64,000 bases of DNA from Lunularia cruciata (GCA_948567375.1 OX419757.1:15438001-15502000), one strand, 5' to 3'. Counted from the stretch's first letter, positions 25,048 to 38,807 are shown. Notes: generated from the letters alone by a model not told the origin. Program-made: numbers and translations.

Positions 25048-26915
25048 TCAGGTAAAAGAACCATTCGTACGCCTGATCATGGACAGAGCCCTCTCTAACC
25101 CATCTAGGTCAGCATAAATTTGCTGTCCTCGAGCATGATTTTTACACCACCGTACTTTGTCAAAGCAAAAATCCCAACCAAAAATTGAGAAAAACCACAA
25201 CTGCCAATCACCCGGAGGGAGCAAGCCTAGAAGAGAGTAAACATGCAACTGAGCTGCATGAGTGTAGTTCCTGAAGGCGGTAGAGTAAAACAGGTAAGGA
25301 AAGACCTCAATGATATAAGCTCCAGGCCGAGCAAACAGAAATACCACGTTCTGAGAACCATGAGGTACCACAAAGAGGTCGGCATTGGTAACAGGAGCCA
25401 CCTGCTCGCAGAATGTGCCCATTCCGCTTACTTGATCAGAAACAGGTATATCGAGTGCTTCCGACACTACTTTGGCAATGTCTTGCTTATTACCAAGTCG
25501 TCGTGGCCCTCCAAATCGGTCGAGAATCACAGCACTGCTGATTGGCCACGTAGAATTTTGCCGGGGCAGATTACAGTAGTCTAAAACCTGGTCTCTCAGC
25601 CACTCGTTCGTCCTCTCATCTGGAACATACCTCAGATTCGTAGGCGAAGACAAAAGAATTGCATCATGAAAACAAATGGGAACATCTCGCTTAGCTGGAA
25701 GGTTCAGGTACCGAACATACTCCTCCATTCCAACCGCTTCCAGAAAACCTCTGGCCCATTTCGAAACCTCAGCTTGATGCGAAAACCAATGAAGTGTGGT
25801 TCCGAACATTTTGAATAAGAGGACTGCCGGAATGATCTTCTCAGCCTCATGATGTGGATTAGGTTTATTATAGGGCAAAAAACGTTGATCCGCGACAGCC
25901 GTAAGGCCGTCCACCCAGTTCCAGTCTTCGCCGCAATCTGAATACTCCACACCTACAGTTAGTCGCTCCCCCTGAAACCGCATGAATTGGGGCACTGGCG
26001 GCTCGCCAAGGTGTGCATGCGTTCCGAATTTATCAGTCCTCAGACTCTTGGTGCCCCGATTGCAAAGCCTGACCTGAAGAGTAGGAAAGAAAAGTTCAGC
26101 GTACACTTCAAATCAGGAAAGCACTTCAAGAATCCAACAATGACAGCTACCGATGAATGCTGATCATTTTCAGGAAGGTCCGATGCACCTAGGTTTAGCG
26201 AAAGGCCTGATCAACAGGCCCCACATTTGATGAAAATCGCAGGCAGTTGATAAACTGAAAACCCTGATTTATACAGTGAAAAATGTAGAGTAGCACAGGA
26301 ACAACAGGTTCCATTTCAAGAGTTGAGATACCCATCATCACTTGCATCGTACTGTGATGCTGGGATCCACAAATTTCTAGGGGTGAGCAATGTTTTCCAC
26401 CAACGGCCGAAAAATCCACTCAATTAGATCGAATTCTCGCAATCACTAAAATGCTGAACAACCTTTCACAGAAACCGGCAATAAGACAAGAAATGAAGCT
26501 GAAAAAGAGCATTTCCTGACGCATCACGAAGTGAAATTGAAGCCGTAACTTCTATGACTGACTACGAGTTTCAAGGCAACGCTCTCATATGGTCTTGGCA
26601 TTGTACCTTTTTAGCGGAGAAGCAGATATCTCTCACACGCGGGAAACAATCTTCTTTGCAGGCGCCCGTACAGAAAGAGTTGTTGTCCAAAGACACCGAG
26701 GGAAATTGCTGCGTGCATACTGGCTCAGCTGCTGGTTCTAGCGAAAACTGACGAGGAGGAACTCGTGAATAAGAAATAGACTGAAACACATACGGGAGTA
26801 GAAGGCAAAACAGCAGGAGTGGCACTAGCGACCGCATGAAGCAACCCCGGACCGCCCCTCGAGGCCCTCGCTTCCCGTTAAGCCCATTCACATCTCTTCT
26901 CCTTTCACATAACAT
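25048..26915 (-). CDS. GT61 family glycosyltransferase (DUF563), type II membrane protein
   Basis: Two exons, 26607-26915 and 25048-26073, join in phase 0 across a 533-bp intron, giving 444 residues, the usual size for the family. The N-terminus has a short basic cytosolic part and then a signal anchor, SLVPLLLFCLLLPYVF (about residues 29-44), as expected for a Golgi enzyme. The GT61 signature is near the C-terminus: GTFCEQVAPVTNADLFVVPH followed by GSQNVVFLFARPGAYIIEVF. GT61 enzymes in plants add xylose, arabinose or GlcNAc-linked sugars to xylan or N-glycans (XYLT, XAX/XAT types); the acceptor here cannot be told from the sequence. The open frame upstream of 26073 (to 26106) is intronic. 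The reading is uninterrupted, so the gene looks intact. Confidence 0.88.
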
Positions 26916-28132
26916 TGTCCACCTTCCCCCTTCCCCTCAAGTCACCTCTCCGCCTGCTGCCGATGTTGCTCTTTTCGCATCACAACCAATCTTATAACAC
27001 CTCCACCTACAACTTCTTCCAACTACAACGGTCTTGTCCTCGTTCCACCTGAATGATCAAATCGAATCGAATTCAACTTCCTCCTGTCTTTTCTTTTCTA
27101 TCCATCTATGTGCCTTCCAGTTGCAATGCAACGTCAACTCTTCCTCCTCCTCCTCCTTCTACCATTTCCCCTCTCTTCACTTCCTCTTCCCTTGTGTTTG
27201 AACGAGCTCGATCCAGTTTGAGAAGACTAATGGGGACGCGCCGCGCCGTGTCCCCAAACCGAGAAGTGCGACACCGTCGTCGTCGTCGTCGTGGGGTGAT
27301 GTGTCTGTTCATTCACGCGCTCTTCACTGAATTCTTCATCCCTTCTTCTGCCGAAAACTGCATTCCTCCTCTATACATCCGACTCTTTCAAACTTACCGT
27401 TATCTTGGCTTTAGTCGGACAAAGGCTGCAAGGCGCGGCGCCTTTTCCAACATCATAATCGGATGGGAAACATAGAAAAGACTTCACACACTGTGCTTAC
27501 TCCCGCCCGCGCCGCCCCCTCCCCGATCTTGTAACTTGTCCGTCCTAAACTACTGCAGTTCTTCTCGACTTTTACTTCTTCCCTAAACTGTCTGCGGTCA
27601 GTTCTCTAGCGCGGCACCCGATCCGACATGCTTGTCTCCACACCCGAGATCGGGTGTGAGGGGAGAGCAAACACGCCTGCGCATGGCCCAGTCACCCTGG
27701 GAGGTTCGGGCCCCGCACCCGCGATCCGTTTCCCGTGTTTCCATCGCCTGAAACCTGAAAACGAGAGGACGGCCACTTAAGCGACGCGCTTGATGAGCGG
27801 AGCACCCGACTGCGACTCAGTTCTCGCTGTGGTGGAACTAGTTGAGTACCACGGTTTCATACTGACCTCGTTTGCTATGCTGAAATGGATGTAGTACTTC
27901 CCGTGACGGCAGTACATATCATAAACTACTTTATTTTGTTAGGATTTTCAGGTGTGCAATCTAAAATGAAAAGGGCGACCGCGTATAAAACACTAAGGAT
28001 GGGAAGACCCCATCGAGCCGTACAACAGGGAGGACGATCTATTTTAAGCTCTCCGATTAAATGTAGGTTATTTTTCAATGTGGATCATGGTAACGATTTC
28101 TGATAGGATTCGTCTAGCAAGACGATTGCACT

Positions 28133-28136
<4 letters not shown>

Positions 28137-28203
<67 letters not shown>
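28137..28203. repeat. (TA)n microsatellite, about 33 units
   Basis: Uninterrupted alternating A and T over 67 bp. Confidence 0.97.
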
Positions 28204-28207
<4 letters not shown>

Positions 28208-28443
28208 GCTACTTCCATTTTAGGGAAAATTCCTTATCATTGTTAATTATCATAACACATGGACTACAATTCTGTTGATTATTCCTCCCAAAGTAATAAC
28301 GAGAGTAAGAGAAATAAACTACGCTACCTACAGAAGGAGTCGCACAGAAATTGAATTATCACAACATCCATTTGGCCACCGTCATATATCCTCAAGGGGG
28401 ATAATCCATTCAGCGTAGGGCCCTTTATAGAGCGGTTAGATAT

Positions 28444-28599
28444 CGAGTAAACGTCAACTTCCATTCACTACAATAGAAGCTACTACGGTAGATCTCGAGA
28501 AAGCGTCACCTTCCATTCACTACAGCAGTAGCTACCACGGCAGATTTCGAGTAGACGTCAACTTCATATCACTACAGTAGGGGCTACTACGGTAGATCT
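28444..28599. repeat. 52-bp tandem repeat, three units
   Basis: Units start with CGAG at 28444, 28496 and 28548; each holds an ACGTCAACTTC-like start, CACTACA in the middle and CTACTACGGTAGAT near the end. Exactly 52 bp each, with about 10-15% differences between units. CTACTACGGTAG is itself nearly palindromic. Confidence 0.9.
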
Positions 28600-29718
28600 C
28601 GGATGTTTTCTAACTCATAACAAGTATGCCAGCGAGTGAGTACATACGCTGTTTTGGGTTTTTTGTTACCGTATTTCTGGAGTGACCCACAAATATACTG
28701 TAGAGTTTCTCGGTGGAAAATAAAGCATGGGCACAGTACTCCTCGATGGAGCGTATTATTAGCCTTTGAGTTCCACGCTTTAAGAGAAATACACACACTA
28801 ATCCTGGGGCGAGTTTGCCTTAATATGCATGTTTAACCTCAGCTACATTCCCTTTTATTCAGTTCTGTAAAAACGATCGAGCATCATCTCTGATATCGTT
28901 AAATTAATGCTTACAAATATGAATATGTTGATCTGAATGTCCAGAAATTTTAACTTCTACAAATATTAAAATCTTCCATTAAAAGGGACAAACGAAGTAA
29001 AGAGATATAGATATAGATATGATTATTTACATAGAATGAGTGAGACGACATTCTCATAGACAAATTCTTTTTGCTGAAACACAAATTAATCGTTGTAAAT
29101 TTCTTTTCTTACACAAATTAGAAAATGAAATCCGTCCGGAGTCACAATGCAATGACGATGGGGACCATAAGTACATGATCACCATACAATCGCACGACAC
29201 TCAAAAGAAAAGCTGCAAGGCAACACTGGTCCCAGCCACTATTTCTAAGCTCACTTTCCGTTGTAAAAATGATCTACGCTAGCCCAAACGATGAGTAATA
29301 AAAGAATTGTTTGATAATCTCTTTCCAACTCCATTATTCCTTTACCCAAAGTGTTTATAAGGCCTGGCTATGACGCCAGCTGCAAGGCAAATAACACCAA
29401 AATTTTTATCAGTTATCTGTTTACTCGTGTGCTGTCAAAGCCTTTGAAGAAAAGCAAGTGAGTTACTTGCTTGTAGAGGAGAGACAATTTTAGATTTGGA
29501 GCTTGGAAAATAACACTTTCTAAACGACATTGTGAGACTTCATTGCATCTCGTGTTTATGTAATTTACTCATTAAGATGGTTTTGCTCTCCTGCGTTTGG
29601 ATAATCGAGAATTAATCAGTTTGAAAAGGTTAGGGATGCTCTCTCAAGTTCCTCGAAGTCGACAATTAGAATACCTTCTCCGTATCTTGTTTGCATTCAT
29701 TCGGTCGTACTTGACCTT

Positions 29719-29741
29719 TTGACCGCCAGCGTGGCGGTCAA
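29719..29741. repeat. Perfect 10-bp hairpin
   Basis: TTGACCGCCA, loop GCG, TGGCGGTCAA. A G-box CACGTG follows 29 bp later at 29770-29775, so this may be part of a regulatory region for an unseen transcript. Confidence 0.85.
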
Positions 29742-29939
29742 TAGCAAGCACAAATCAATTATATTGGGACACGTGGTGCGATTGCGGGTTGAGATAGTAC
29801 TCGGGCCCAGTCGAGTACTGTAAAATCTTGGCACCGCCACTGCTTACAGCCACGGTAACTGCGAAACGACTGTACTGTAGCAGCGCAAATAGAGAATCAA
29901 ACGGTTACCAGTACCTTTTTTACACCGCCATTACTTTCC

Positions 29940-30025
29940 CCCCAACTGTGCCGTCCATGGCCGGAGCAGGTCTGGATCCAGGCCCGGACGCAACTATGGT
30001 GGGCACCACCACTGAGCTATGTTTT
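29940..30025 (-). repeat. Possible tRNA-derived SINE head (box A and box B)
   Basis: On the minus strand TAGCTCAGTGG (30009-30019) is a perfect RNA polymerase III box A core, and GGATCCAGACC (29969-29979) fits the box B consensus at 9 of 11 positions, about 30 bp downstream. No complete cloverleaf could be folded, so a tRNA gene is unlikely. A SINE would need a family of copies, which I cannot check here. Confidence 0.35.
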
Positions 30026-31799
30026 GTCGTTACCTGAATGGCTTCGCGTATTGGAGCCCTATGCGCCGCGCGTATGATTCCAGGCCCTCAATGTTTTTGT
30101 AAAGGTAGTAACTTAATTTCCTATGTTAATCATCATCACTAATTAGACACCTAACCACATTCAATATATATTTATATATTACATTCTACTCTACTTAACT
30201 TAACATGTTGTGTGCCTTTTCTATCTCGTTTGCTATCTCTACAATCTGAATAAGACTTCGCACAATTTAGTGCCATTTAGTTTCTTCAAACGTGGCCAGG
30301 TTTTGCAAAATAATCACAACAAGAATTCTTTGGAGTGGAGATGGATAAATCCGGATATTGCTTATGATTAAGTAAGTGCTAAGTTGGAAGAGAAGGACAT
30401 CATCTTAGCTACTATCAAGGTAATTAAAGGGCAACTAATGGCAAAGGGAGAAGGACAGCAGTATGACCCAGAAAAGAGGAACCGGTATGCAATACAACAT
30501 GCAAGAAGTGAAATGGAAGAAATCGCTCCATAACCAAAGAATTCATTTATTCTGCCATAATATACGTAACCAAAGCACACACACTTTCACCTGCTTTATA
30601 CCACTTTGAGTTCAAATTGAGGAGAAGTTCCACATGCGGCCCTCCAAGAGTCACAGGAAAGTAAGGAAGTGCATGACAATGACATCAGAAAGACCATGTA
30701 CTTGAACACGATCAATCTGCATGTTTTTCTCCCACCGGAGAGTATGAATGAATTGCCCACAAGCAGACTCGGTGCAAATCTCAATGAACCGGCATTGAGA
30801 TGCAACAAACAAACAGTCTGCATGATTTCGTAGTTCGAGGGATCCATTAACTGACTGCATGATGTTCACGTCAGATTAGCAGTTTTTTAGATTCTGATAT
30901 GCAATCTCTGGATCTCATTTATAATCTCTTTTGGTGTGGATTTCGGTAATCGTGGATCGTTTGTGCTTGCCTCTTGATCTACTTCTGCACATGGGATGAG
31001 ATTCACGTTGAAACTCTTCGGTTCATTGTACGTTGAGGAGCACGTGATATCTGTACGCACGTAGAATCAGGGAGCAGTTCGTCTATGCATGTGCAGCACA
31101 ATTATGCTTCCTCACAACTTTATCCTTCTTAATGAAGGGGATTCGCGAAGATTCATCAAGTTTGTTCTATCACATCAACCAAAGGAGGACAGTCAGGAAG
31201 TTCATGCAAACACCCCCGGATTGTCTTCAAAAAAGTGAGTTCAAACAAATAGAAGTCTCCACCAGGTTTATGTACATGAAACTGGCCAGTAAGTCTCTGT
31301 TTCCATTGTCCAGACTTTCTTTGTACTCTCTTGTTTCTCCTTGTCTATCTGTTCTGTCCTTTAAGAGTGACATCTTCTTGCTGTTTCTTTGGGTGCCTGC
31401 CTTTTCCTCCCCGTTCCAACAAAGAAAGAGGTGTTGGGCATCAAGTTTTACAAAGTCTTCTCACTTTCGATCATATAAACAGTGTTTGTACAGTTCCAAC
31501 TACATACTCCTCTCGCTGTCTCATGTTTTGGCTTTGCTCGGAGACTCATATACCATTCGTGCCCATCAACACCACGCTATGCCATCACGTACCTTGAAGT
31601 CGTACTGTTCCATCTCTCTGTTTGAAAGGGTTATCGATTTGATATCGCTCCTCTCAGTAACCTCCAACTAGCATGACGTACTGGGCACTCATTTTCTTCG
31701 TTTTCTGATGAGCGAGTCTATGCCTTTTCATATTTTATGGTCCTTGTGTGTTTAACCCTACAATTCCTTCTTAAACTACGGTCAAACCGGAGCATATTT

Positions 31800-31847
31800 T
31801 TGGATGCTGGTCGGCTACTATACTTGGATGCTGATCGGCTGTAATAG
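31800..31847. repeat. 24-bp tandem duplication
   Basis: TTGGATGCTGGTCGGCTACT at 31800 and TTGGATGCTGATCGGCTGTA at 31824, adjacent and with four differences over the unit. Confidence 0.85.
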
Positions 31848-32864
31848 TTTGATTCCGAAATGAGAAGACAGAAAAGAGATTCACATCGGTGAATGAATGC
31901 CAAGGGACACATTTTACTTCCCTCAATGAAATGGCCCGTATGAAGACACATGCAGTATACGTCATTTTAGATCTTACTGACTCTTGTGGAGCGGAGTACA
32001 ATCTAAAGATCTTCCCAGTATCTTTTTGGAGGTGAGTTGCATGCGACCACTGAAGTTAGAGAGAGGGAGATTACCGAAGATTAAACTCTATCCTTCAGTA
32101 CAGCGACCATGCTAGGATAGCTTACGGTGTGAGTGGGACATAATCTTCCCCTGAAATCCCAAAAAGATACGAGTGATAAAGGACACCACCACTCTTGTTT
32201 TTTTATCCAGTTAGATGGAGTTCACAGGCTACAAACGGTCTATACTTGCCCGTTCATAAGCGAGTTATCTGGGAAGAAGAGATGAAGGACTCTTAGTTTC
32301 TGAACATAGAACTTGCAGAAATGACGCACATATCTCGAAAGATGTGCAATAGTTGCTTTAAAAGACATGTGGTGCTTTAAAGCCTACAAGGAGGATGCAC
32401 TGTGCATACAAATCAATAATAACTCAAAGGCCCAGGCCTAAACTGGAGTAGCTGGCTTTTACTACAACTATTGTAGTAAAATACTGTATGATCGGCATTG
32501 GTGATTAAATGGTTTGAGATGCGATCATCGGTGACAGGAGTCAATCTGGATAATATAAAAGCGTCGTGGAAATGATGGACTCACCAGCATCTCCGGGGGG
32601 ATGCCACATGTAGGCGTAAAACCCTCAGATATATTAATTTTGTATGTTCTCTTCATGACTGAAACCATGGAATTCAGCCTTTTCACATCACGTTATTCGC
32701 CTGTCTTATGCTAGAGTGGACGAGGAAATCTGGGCGGTCAACGAACATAAGTCTAGCAGGAAGTTCTTCTGAGAAGGAAGAAACAAGAAGATGTAAGTTT
32801 TACGGGTGGAAGCGGATGCCAAACCTGGATGAACTCAATGAGTAGTCTAGTACTTGGTACAGAT

Positions 32865-32891
32865 CTTTGACGCTTTGACGCTTTGACGCTT
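32865..32891. repeat. 8-bp tandem repeat CTTTGACG, three units
   Basis: Three perfect adjacent copies starting at 32865, 32873 and 32881, plus a partial fourth. Confidence 0.9.
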
Positions 32892-33084
32892 CATCTGCGG
32901 TGTCTGCAATTTGTAAACTTTTGATTCCTTGAATATCTTGCTCGAGAAAGAAAGGTTCTTACTGTTCAGATTATTCAGAGAGAACTCAGTAACGATCACG
33001 TAAGTCATCTGAAGGGTCAGCAAGAGGTTTGATACCTTGGACACAGTCTCTTAGGAACAAAGATCGTCGCATCCTCTCAAGTCT

Positions 33085-33128
33085 AGAAACGGGAGGAGCA
33101 TCAAGCAGAAACGGGAGGAGCATCAAGC
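33085..33128. repeat. 22-bp perfect tandem duplication
   Basis: AGAAACGGGAGGAGCATCAA starts at 33085 and at 33107; the two units are identical, so the duplication is recent. Confidence 0.9.
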
Positions 33129-34716
33129 AGAACTGCGTCGCCAGCAGTCTACTGCGCTTGTTAACTGCGGACAAGCAGGCATCTATGTGAGATCATAAGT
33201 TGTACACATCATTCAGAACAGAACTAGCAGGTTACGCCTTCTGTATCGGATGTTACGGTGGGGTCCCTTTTAACGACTGAAGACATGCCAAGTTGCATGC
33301 TATGGCGCGGACTAGATTGCCTTGACTTTGGTGTCTCGGATCAAACTACGTCCAAGAAGTTGTCTTATTTAAAGTGGATGAAACTGCTGTATGTGTTTGT
33401 CCCACCCGGTTCAGGAGAACCTGGAAAGAATTCTTGGGCTGTTTGTTTAATCACCTTGTTACGCCTCTTGTTACGCGTGACACGCCCATGATTGGCATGC
33501 CGAGACATGGAATGCCGAGACCCTGGAAATATCGAAGAAATGGGGAGAGGTAACTACTGCTCCAGAGATACAAAAGATAGCTATATTCATTTAAGGCCAT
33601 GTGCCCATAACTTCGGTCGTCGGATATAGAAGCTGGCTGATAGAAACCCAAATTAAAAGCTCAAGAGTGTTGCACGTCATACTTTTTACATGCGAGCTAA
33701 GTAAAGAATTGGATACACAGCAAAGAAAATAAGTGATAGACGGGTCAAGTCTTCGGGATTCTGAGACTATCACGGATTTATTGTATCCCGCGATAACAGA
33801 GTAACGAACAAAGGTTATTGTTGTCGAGCAAAGATCAACAAGCTTCCGCTCTCAAACGACCCACTTTAGTTTCTAATACTATGGTCCCCACCATAGATTA
33901 AGAAGGCCCGTAGGAGTACCACCGTATAAGTTGCCTCCAACTCGTGCTTCGAGAATAAAGTCCCGTTAACAGCGTCGCTTGTCAATGTATTCAAGACCGG
34001 CGTTGAACTGGTTATAGACTTTCATCGCAGATCCCGAGACACCCTCTCCTCTGCCACATACTGTACACTTATAGCTTGAGCGCACTTTTCAAAATTGGTC
34101 ATCAAAACCGGGTCTCATTTCTGTACAATTTTGAATGTATACAGGTAAACTCAAGTGCTATTCCTCATGCGTAAGCTGCTTGCTTGCATACTCTTTCACT
34201 AAACCAGGACTTCTCAGTTTGCTACAAAGAACCTCAAGAACCTGCCTTCGGACTGGGTGGAGAACATCCACGTTCAATACACTGCACATGGGAAAACAAC
34301 GGATAAGTTTTGTACAATAACTATGATACAAGCTCACCAGATTCCACAACATCAACGTAACAGAACTCTCCACAAATCCACCTCTAAAAAGGGCCGGGAG
34401 ATTTGCTGAATGCCAGCAGCAAGAGATTTGACATGAATACGCGCGATCCGACAACCCAAGTAAACCAATATCAGATACTTTCTTTAAAACCCCGTAAATT
34501 GAAACATGCAACTGACCTGCAGAAGATAACCATGTAGCCAATCAAGTGTTTGCGGGAAAGTAGTGGCCGAGATGTTCACCACTTTCATTCCCTGCATTCA
34601 TCGTTAGGTTAGTTGATGAAATAGAACCAAAGGGCCACACTCAGGAACATTACAAACTACATCCAGATGGCCATGACAAACATAGAAATGATAATCGCTT
34701 TAAGGTTATCCGGGTT

Positions 34717-37700
34717 TCATGAAGGACGTATGCCGCCGACCTGCTCTTCAAAGGAGCAAAGATAGTCCTGAATAGTTCGCAACTTGCTGACCAGAGCTTC
34801 TTTCTCCTGCAGAGAAGGATGACCCAAACAACCAATATCTTTGGTCATGAAAGCCTCGTCCACTTAACTAGTAAGAAACGCTAAGCATATCCAAGGCATT
34901 TCGTTATGTGTCCCAACTAGGAATACGCGCATAGGCAGCCAGTTATTTATATAAGGGAAAGGAATCAGAAGTGGAGGCATTGAAGCGAGAGCTTACCTCA
35001 AGTGGGCCGGTTCCATCCATGGATCTACAAGCAATCCATTCCTCTAGTAACGTCTATAGGGTCCATACAGCGAAAAAATACAAGTGGTTAGACAACAGAA
35101 CAACAATTACTACCGTTACTAGTACAACAACAGTCGTGTTTGTCGGGCTACATGCAGGTAAACCTGAGACGACGACTTCAACTTGAAGTGTGATTACCTG
35201 GTGATCAATATCAGCCATCCTGAGAACTATTGGCACCACAATTGCTTTCACGGGGGTTTTCACGAGTGGTTTCTTCCCATTATCTTCATTTCGCGCAGGA
35301 AGGGATTTCGCACCATTCAATCCTCCAGAGCGGCTAGATGGTTCCTCTAAACCTGTCACGGGTTTTTTCCCAGCTACCTTTTCTCGACTAGGTTCTACTG
35401 TTAGCCCAGCAGATGATTCGGGGCTCCCAGATACTTGCTCAGCTGCTGTAAGGGGTTTCATCCCTATCTCCTCAATAGAACGGGGTGTTTTAGGTCCAAT
35501 AGGTGCTATGGAGCTGCTAGATTTCTCTACTACAGGATGTGATGTTTCCACTCCTTGCTGACCTTGACTAGGCTGTACTACTACTCCTTGGGATTCTTGA
35601 ATGCTGCTAGACGACTCCTCTGTAGAAGCAATGTAGAAATGAAAGTTTGAAGTTAGGTCTGGACGCAACGTGGAAAACACAGACCACAGACATGCAATGG
35701 CACATCTTGGGGACAAACTCCGCAAGTCAGCTCGTGTCCAAACCAAAGATAGTAATGATCCATAGGCAGAGAGATCACGTGTAGCACTCGACTCGGGAAC
35801 ACAAAGATGTGTCAGTAACATAAAAACTTTAACAGACACAATGTAAAGAAAGAGAACTTTACATTTGCGTTAAGATCACTCATATTGAGTAACTGTATGC
35901 AAAATTCTAACATATGCACAATGATCTTTAGTAACTCTGCACGATTGGAAGCTCACCTTCATTCCTCTGACCTAGATGTGGGCCCACGGACATGTCTGAA
36001 AGAGATCTCGTGATCATATAACTGGGTCCTGCTGCCCCGTCCTGCAGAAATCGTCGATTCTTGCCATCTTGATGCACTGACCCAGAGGAAGAAGCGTCTT
36101 CACTTTCAACATCGCCAGCTTTGACAGAATTGTTCTCAGCAGTGAGAACGGCGGGATGGTCGACCTCGTTTGTTAAATTTGCTTCATTTGATGCGCCTGT
36201 AATTTCTTTCTGCGATGATGTTCGATTGTCTTCATCCATCAAGTAGATTGATGGATCTAGGTGAACTCCCTGGGAGTGAGTAGTATATGAGATAGGATAC
36301 GGATAGAATGAAGTTTGCTACTCATTCTTCTCTATACAGTAGTATATACGAGGCACTCCTACAGCATGATGGAAGCTCAGAAGAGAAAATTTCATCAAGC
36401 AAGTAAAAAATTATATAATACAATACCTCAATGATGACAGGTTTGCCGTCTTTCATGGCCTTCCTCAAGTCACCATCGAGTCCTGAATCATCAGGAGATT
36501 CTTAGACGTCGTTAGCTGAAGACTTTGAACGACTAGAAAAATTCGAAGGTGCCAAGAATGAAAACTTGCCTAGACTAAGTCGCAGACTTTTGAACAGTAA
36601 TATAGGAAAGGGCTGGGCACTGCGAACCACAACTGCCCAACTTCTATGTATTGTTCTTTTGTACTAGGAGAAGTCTACCTTAACCTTCTAAGGTATGGGC
36701 AGGAACACCTACCTTTGCGAACAATACGACACTCCCGACAAAATTCAGTAACAAGCTCGTCAGTTGATGAGAACTCTCTGGCCCATATTGGCGTGGAAGC
36801 AAGAGGAGCGCTGCACAGTTTTGATCAGAGGTAACAAGAATAAATCAAACAACGATAGATGTCACATTTAAGACTTCTGCCACCACAATGAAGCTCATAG
36901 AGCTCCCTCCCGTCTCAATGCAGAATTCCAACAAATTAATAACCTAAGGTTTACAGCCAGCAATACACTTTTGGTGACTTCAGCATGTCAATTTATATAC
37001 TACAGTAACAACAAAGTGGGGTGTAAGGTTACTCTGTTGCGGTTCGAAGAAGCTCATAAACCATGTCCGTCTGCAAAATGGGACATATTATATGGGTTAG
37101 TGTTCTAGTACTTAGTACTGGTTCTCCGTAGTATTAGATGCGTGGCGGGGGATTGCTAGGAACGAGGAAACGTCAGTGGTGCACCTGCAGAACATTCGGA
37201 AGGTTCAGGCGTTGAGCAAGTTGAGTCGCAATCGTTGATTTCCCCACACACGCGGTTCCACAAACAAGAATAATAAGAGGTACTCTTTGGTGATGAAATC
37301 TGTACAGACGTCGACATTTAGCGAGTTAATCAGTCATGAATATGCAGAATGTCCAGTGGTTGAGATATTTCCTGGTTTCCAGTTGATGACCATGTATGCT
37401 TCTTACTAGAGAGCCAAATCTATTCCTTATATCCTATACAGGCGAGCTGGTGTCGACATCAAGTAACACCCATTCTTATAACAATGGATCCCCAATTGCT
37501 TGTTTCAGAAGTGAAAGATTGCAGATGTTCTGATGCAGAAAATTCATTTCTTATCCACATATAGAACTACTTAGACCCTCAATAGATATATTTTTTCTTG
37601 AATATCGAACGTAAAACCCTTGGACCAAGAGATTGCATTCACCTAGTCATCATTTTATAACGGTCGATATATTCAGCTCCATATCCACGTCGGTCCATAA

Positions 37701-38807
37701 GCTACAGCAGGTTTGTTGACATTGAGTTTGTTATGGGGCGTACATATGCATGAATAAGGACACAAAAGAAATAAGTATCTTAGCCTACGCCTCAAGTGTG
37801 GAGCGTACTACCAGCTAGTCCATGGCAACACAACGGTACTTACTACATGCTGGTCTCTTGCTAGACGAACTTAATGAAGTTTTGTGTGGATGTCACATCG
37901 AATCAACGATCCTAATTAATAAGCTGCGACAATCACAGTCCAGTTTTCCTCAGCAGAATCTAACCGCCACTTAAGAATATTATAACAAAACAGTCCCTAA
38001 CCCTAGCGTACCTTGAACAGATTTGCCTCAAGGTCTGTCTGCGATCTGCAAATGCATTAGAACCACTATGTAACTTCTAGTGACAATACACAGTAGAACG
38101 AGTGTTGTAAAGCATATCAAAACTACGCAACAATTTGTATACTTATTCGAAACTAGGATAGCCAACAACTTTGCAAGCAATAAAAAATTTCAGTCACGGT
38201 CCGCATACACATCCAGGAGACTGTTGTCAATGAGCAACTTCTTCAACTCCAAAGATATCTTTATGGCCACGTGATTCGGGATCTGATGAAGTGAAGCAGA
38301 CATGAATTTATCAGACTCGTTTGCCATTCCGCTTGAGTTAAAGCTAGCCACTGGAAGAAAGATGCTTTGGCCGTAATGGAGGAATATCAGCAAGAATGCC
38401 GATATTATACGCCAACCGTAAAATTCTTCTCAAGTCACTAACCTTTGTCACAGTAAGCATTCGGCTGACGAGGAATCTGGACAGCACATAGTAGTGATCG
38501 GAATTGTCACCCAGCCACACCCGAACCTGGAAGAACATACGAGATCAGACACTCTTTTCACTCAAATAAGTTCTAAATCAGACTAGCAACTTGGATCTTC
38601 AAAGTTTGAAGGGAAACTTCAAATTCTTTCAACCAATTAACTGTGGATTTCTGCACTAGACACTACCTTCACTCTCACCTTGACGAAATCATATTTGGAT
38701 GAAGTATGACGGGGTGGCCGCGTATTTGTCTGCTGCGGGGTAGAAGCCGAGCCCCCTTCATCATCATCATCATCATCACTCCTTCCAGCAAAATGTGCTG
38801 TCGCCAT
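34717..38807 (-). CDS. LPA1-like: LPA1-like protein with 2-phosphoglycerate kinase-type P-loop domain
   Basis: Thirteen exons on the minus strand: 38679-38807, 38443-38526, 38211-38282, 38012-38038, 37643-37701, 37185-37299, 37033-37070, 36713-36810, 36427-36482, 35957-36269, 35198-35619, 34997-35053, 34717-34806. All keep phase and give 519 residues. After an acidic N-terminus come VKVRVWLGDNSDHYYVLSRF, IPNHVAIKISLELKKLL, a Walker A motif GTACVGKST (residues about 138-146) and TDMVYELLRTATDAPL. A Ser/Glu/Pro-rich disordered linker (exons 10-11) precedes VVPIVLRMADIDHQTLLEEW at the C-terminus. This is the family of rice LPA1, whose loss lowers seed phytic acid; related archaeal proteins are 2-phosphoglycerate kinases. 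Exact substrate in plants is unsettled. Exon 4 is only 27 bp. No breaks seen. Confidence 0.9.

Larger units (their letters stand above)
26916..34716. other. Intergenic region rich in small repeats, no gene confirmed
   Basis: The first kilobase is presumably the GT61 promoter and leader: pyrimidine-rich, a short (GTC)n run near 27,275, and a palindrome CACACCCGA/TCGGGTGTG at 27639-27658. Further right are the repeats listed separately, a SINE-like tRNA-derived motif, a G-box at 29770-29775 and, toward 33-34.7 kb, probable 3' flank of the LPA1-like gene. The longest free frame, 31132-31671 (+, 179 codons), is Ser/Leu-rich and resembles nothing I know; I do not call it a gene. Confidence 0.45.

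Noticed and set aside
31132-31671. 179-codon plus-strand open frame
   Set aside because: Ser/Leu-rich without domain pattern, no splice or promoter support; length alone is not convincing in DNA with this many free frames.
34158-34541. 127-codon minus-strand frame as an extra LPA1-like exon
   Set aside because: The exon at 34717-34806 already ends in a stop at the usual family C-terminus; this frame has no resemblance to the family.
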